A stretch of DNA of 64,000 nucleotides from Anarhynchus alexandrinus. Taxonomy: Eukaryota > Chordata > Aves > Charadriiformes > Charadriidae. Position numbers and translations under genes: made by a program. Of this stretch, positions 60,943-64,000 are shown piece by piece (the first letter of the stretch is position 1; every line of letters begins with the position of its first letter). The notes under the pieces are model-generated. The model was not told the DNA's origin. It did no database searches and saw only the letters and a program-made list of their open reading frames with translations. The DNA lies in the NCBI GenBank assembly GCA_008711295.1, contig VUYV01000046.1, forward strand, positions 3,921,569-3,985,568, in the 5' to 3' direction.

Positions 60943-61560
60943 AAGCCAGCTGAAACAGGAGCCAACATCTCACTGCAGAGAAGGCAAACCGCAGAGAGGA
61001 CTGCAGGTAAGGGATGCTACTGGCAAGGCCACTCTGCAGACACCGGGTGCTCAGGTGAGCACCCCGACTCACTTCAAGGAGGATGCTGAGGAACCAAGGA
61101 GAGTCCAGCCCTGGGCTACCAAGGTGGTTGGGGCCTCAAGGGCGCCACCCACAGGGAGACATTGAGGGAGATGGGCCTGTTTTCTCTGGCAAAGAGAAGG
61201 CCAGGGACCACGTAAGAGCCCTCTACAGCTACCAAGATGGGAACTCGAAAGACAGTCGAGACAAACTCTGTCAGCACTAGCAGACAGGGTAAGAAAGAGC
61301 AACGGCCACAAAAGGCAGCATGGAAAATTCAGGTTGGACACGCTGACAAACTTTTTCATGAGGAGGGTGGTGAAGCCCAGGAACAGGCTTCCCAGGGAGG
61401 CTGTGGATTCTCTGTCCTTGGGGTCTTTCACGGCTTAGTAGGACAAAGCCACAGATGATCCCACCAAGTGCTAGTGAGAGCCTTGCTTTGAACATGTTGT
61501 TGGACCAGAGACCTCCAGAAGTCTCTTCTGACTAGGACTTCAATGATACTGTGATTATAA
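59814..61560 (+). mobile_element. Older CR1 LINE with decayed RT region and 3' end
   Basis: CTTTCGAGACAGTCTCCCACC corresponds to the CR1 RT stretch for a DFDTVSH-like motif (here TTTCGAGACAGTCTCCCAC). Next come ACATCCAGCTACAGCC, CCGGGGACCAACACAGGGCTC, ATAGACTGCACCC and GGGGGCTGACACAGTGAATG, which track the CR1 RT up to and past the catalytic box, now destroyed. After the duplicated block the element continues with GCGCAAAGCTCTGCACC. It ends with ATGAGGAGGGTGGTGAAGCC, CAGGCTTCCCAGGGAGGC and TCAATGATACTGTGATT. Substitutions and indels are heavy. The apparent length is inflated by the 60,321 duplication. Confidence 0.8.
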
Positions 61561-62532
61561 CAGCTGTAAAACAAAAATGTGGTAGACTAGTTTTGACAAG
61601 TAAGGAAAGTAATATAAATCAGGAAGAATATTTGCAGTCACTGCAAAATAGCTTCCATGCTTGGAATAAGGTGTTTGAAGGTTAAGTCCTCTTGAGGAAA
61701 AACTGCAATAAAGATAAAGTTGGTATAAAGAAAGTTTGTGAGATCATAAAGATAGATGACCTGGGGGATCACACCTTCTTTATTTTGAATATTTATTTTG
61801 TTTTGTTCCAATTTTTAGAAAAAAAACCTGCTGCTGTCTTTTCATGAGAAGCATAGCAGGGAATGCTCCTTGCAGCAAAGGTATAGCTGAGCAACTACTG
61901 CTATGTTCCTGCAATTGCTGGAGGGCTGGTGGGCCTGGGATCCCTCACAGAGCTCCAACAGTGCTGCTCAGCTGTGTGGCAGCATCTTTGCCCCTTGCAC
62001 TCCAAGCTTCTGGGGCTCAGACACAGGAGGTGGATTCAAAACTAATCAGGAGCTGAGAGCTGCCATCTTAAATACAGGTATGAATCCAACTCATCTTGTG
62101 CAAGGGGTTTCCATACCTCTAGAACTGAGGAGGAATATGAATCACTGCATCCCTGGAGACAAGTTGTCATCAGCAAGAGTACCTGCAGGGTCCTGCCTCT
62201 GTTAGGGGTAACGGCCGAGTCTGAAAACCCATGTTCCCTCAAATACTCCATTGGGAGGAACAGAAATGGGATGTTGGGACTGTGACTGATAGCTGCTATG
62301 GATGCTGCAAGTGCATAATGACTGGCAAGGCTGAAAGCAGGTCTTGGGGACCTGTGGCATGTAGGTATGGTCTCAAGCAAATGCTGCTGTCCATCCAGCC
62401 TCTCTGAAAAACTGTGAACACGTCTGACTGGCTGAGTTCAGAAAAGACAAATTCAGTGTGGACTAGGTGAAAGGGAGGGCTTTTTGAAGGACCATGGAAA
62501 GGGAGAGTCTATTTTATAATGTCCTGTTTCAT
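61561..62532. other. Unique stretch, nothing recognised
   Basis: No gene or repeat recognised. Two short overlapping frames at 61,844-62,205 have no family resemblance. Confidence 0.5.
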
Positions 62533-62900
62533 AAGGAGTCTTGTTTAGTCTGGCTGAAGAGTGGCTGCAAGGGAACATGACTGCTTTCTATAAATACAGC
62601 AAGGAGGGAAACACTGGGGAGAACTATTTAAGTGAAAAGCCAATTCTGGTGCAAAACCAAGTGGTATAAATTGGCTCAGAAGAAAGTTAGTTCAGAAGAT
62701 TTTTCACCAGCTGAACAGGGATGTCCTAAAGCTGCCTAATAGCTGCAGTGTGTTGAGGGGAGGCATCCAAACTATTTTTTGACAGAGTTTGACAGGTTTT
62801 GAAGCAGACCACGTGGCTGTTTGTAATAGCAGATGATGGGACTCAGTCACCCAGGAGCTGCTCTGTCTCTGGCCCGGCAGGGCTGGTGTGTTGGAGGGCA
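62533..62900 (+). mobile_element. Ancient CR1/L3-type LINE fragment
   Basis: The phrases GGAACATGACTGCTTTCTAT, AAATACAGCAAGGAGGGAAA, GAACTATTTAAGTGAAAAG, GGTGCAAAACCAAGTGGTAT and AAATTGGCTCAG keep the order of the old amniote CR1/L3 consensus, which I remember as ACATGATTGCTGTCTATAAATAC, GAACTATTTAAG, GGCACAAGAACAAATGG and ATAAACTGGCC. The tail GATGATGGGACTCAGTCACCC also fits. Far more diverged than the other CR1 copies here, so much older. The right end is approximate. Confidence 0.65.
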
Positions 62901-64000
62901 CAGGTGCTGCATCACTCGTGCTGTTCTGCCATCAGGGCAAAATAATACTTCTCTTTAAATTGCTTTAGCAAACATAGCCTAAATGTTTTCTTTTGCTTTC
63001 ACAAATTTCTTGTTAATCTAAACACTGTTCTTCCTTCTTTGTTCCCCTGGTGTCCTGGGGAGATACTGTAGTCCAGCCAAAGGACCAACGCCTTCTTCTG
63101 TGCTTTATCCTCTATTTTTCCTCTGTTTTCCTGACACTGCCTCTCAAACAACATACCTGTTATTCCCTCTTCTCCTTTATCTCCATGCTCTCCATCCATC
63201 TCCGTCTTCCTCCTTATTTCTTTTCTTCTGCCCTGTGCTACACCAGCTGGATCTTCCCTATCATCCTGGATCTCTGACTTCAACTCCCAGCTCTTCTTCC
63301 ACCACCATTCACCACTTGCCTCCCATGTCTTCCTGAAGAGGGTTTGGTATTACCTACCTGCAAATTGATATTACATGGGAATCTATACCTACCAGATTCT
63401 GTGTAGAGTGTCTGCCTAACAAGAGTATCATGTGATGGAGAACATAAATTAAACAAGAGCCGATGTACATTGATATAAAGTGTGGCTTGAGGGACTAGAA
63501 CTGCTCATTTCTATGAATCAAAGACTCCAGGAGATTGCAAAGCATGTGTTGGGGGACAGAGAAGCAGCACAGCTGGATTAAGGAAGATTTTTTGCCTTCC
63601 TTTTTAAGGTGTTTGCCTTCTAGCTGGAAAGAAAGTGCCAGATCCCCAGTCCCTTGCTATATGGCTCCTTCTACCTGTGACTGCTGTCTGGTGTGCAGTC
63701 AGTGTTTAAATCTGTTGCCAGAGTGCTCACTAAAAAGCAAAACACTTCCTGCTCTGAAAAATGTGTCATCTGAAAGTCAAGCAGAAAAGCATGATGATTA
63801 TATACGCTAAAGCGGACACTCATGGTCTGGTCAACTGGACGCTCTCAAGGCTCTGCTGACTGGCTCTCTGTTGACTCTAATGAGAATTTAGACACCCAGC
63901 TCAGAGGTAGATGCCCACACACAGACACTTACATCTAACCAATTGACATGCACGTATCAAGTGTCATTGGAGATACCCCAGGGTATCTCAGAAGTACTTA
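62901..64000. other. Non-coding end of window with pyrimidine-rich block
   Basis: 63,005-63,340 is strongly C/T-biased on the plus strand (TTCCTCTGTTTTCCTG, CCGTCTTCCTCC, CAGCTCTTCTTCCACC). No tandem unit, gene or known repeat was recognised. The remainder is unique AT-rich sequence. Confidence 0.5.

Noticed and set aside
1..64000. tRNA, rRNA, snRNA, CRISPR arrays, operons, insertion sequences and bacterial signals
   Set aside because: Looked for A/B-box pairs, spaced repeats and prokaryotic gene packing. None were found, and the CR1/LTR content shows an avian nuclear genome.

Overview
This 64 kb window looks like nuclear DNA of a bird. Seven separate stretches match chicken-repeat-1 (CR1) LINEs, and several end in the CR1 3' motif of ATTCTATG-type octamers. 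A GC-rich LTR of the type common in neoavian genomes is present (58,618-59,813). Interspersed repeats are sparse, the background is about 40% GC and intergenic or intronic in character, and a few very old amniote repeats (MIR-like SINEs, an L3-like CR1) survive. I see no bacterial, organellar or viral gene content and no multi-exon gene I can name. The open reading frames present are short, mutually overlapping and mostly what chance would give; the one that is clearly protein-derived (56,347-56,727) is the C-terminus of a CR1 reverse-transcriptase ORF.

Layout. 1-145: tail of an LTR in minus orientation. 146-13,459: low-repeat DNA with one old amniote repeat (4,255-4,390) and one well-formed but unproven exon candidate (5,488-5,622). 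13,460-15,327: CR1 with decayed RT sequence, then a second CR1 3' end. 15,328-28,224: mostly unique sequence with CR1 stubs at 18,811 and 25,660. 28,225-29,800: MIR-like remnants around an open frame encoding a hydrophobic protein. 31,759-31,824: an (AAAAAG)n microsatellite. 36,211-36,481: an imperfect palindrome that looks like a MITE. 40,357-40,730: a CR1 interrupted by a 239-base assembly gap, followed by an old, diverged tandem duplication (40,809-41,497). 51,385-51,560: a MIR-type SINE. 56,283-56,812: a CR1 3' end with an intact C-terminal frame. 58,618-61,560: the LTR with a CR1 nested inside it, running into a second, older CR1. 62,533-62,900: an ancient CR1/L3-type LINE.

Assembly quality matters here. 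Four single-base Ns occur (14,088; 38,229; 47,408; 60,321). Three of them sit exactly between two near-identical direct copies (209 bp, 6 bp and 621 bp), which is the signature of unmerged contig ends or haplotypes rather than real tandem duplications. The duplicated blocks at 14,088 and 60,321 should not be read as biology without read-level support.

No genes can be shown to work together in this window. No previously undescribed system is evident. The best leads are the palindromic element at 36.2 kb, the 452-bp-offset tandem duplication at 40.8 kb, the exon candidate at 5.5 kb and the hydrophobic open frame at 28.3 kb.
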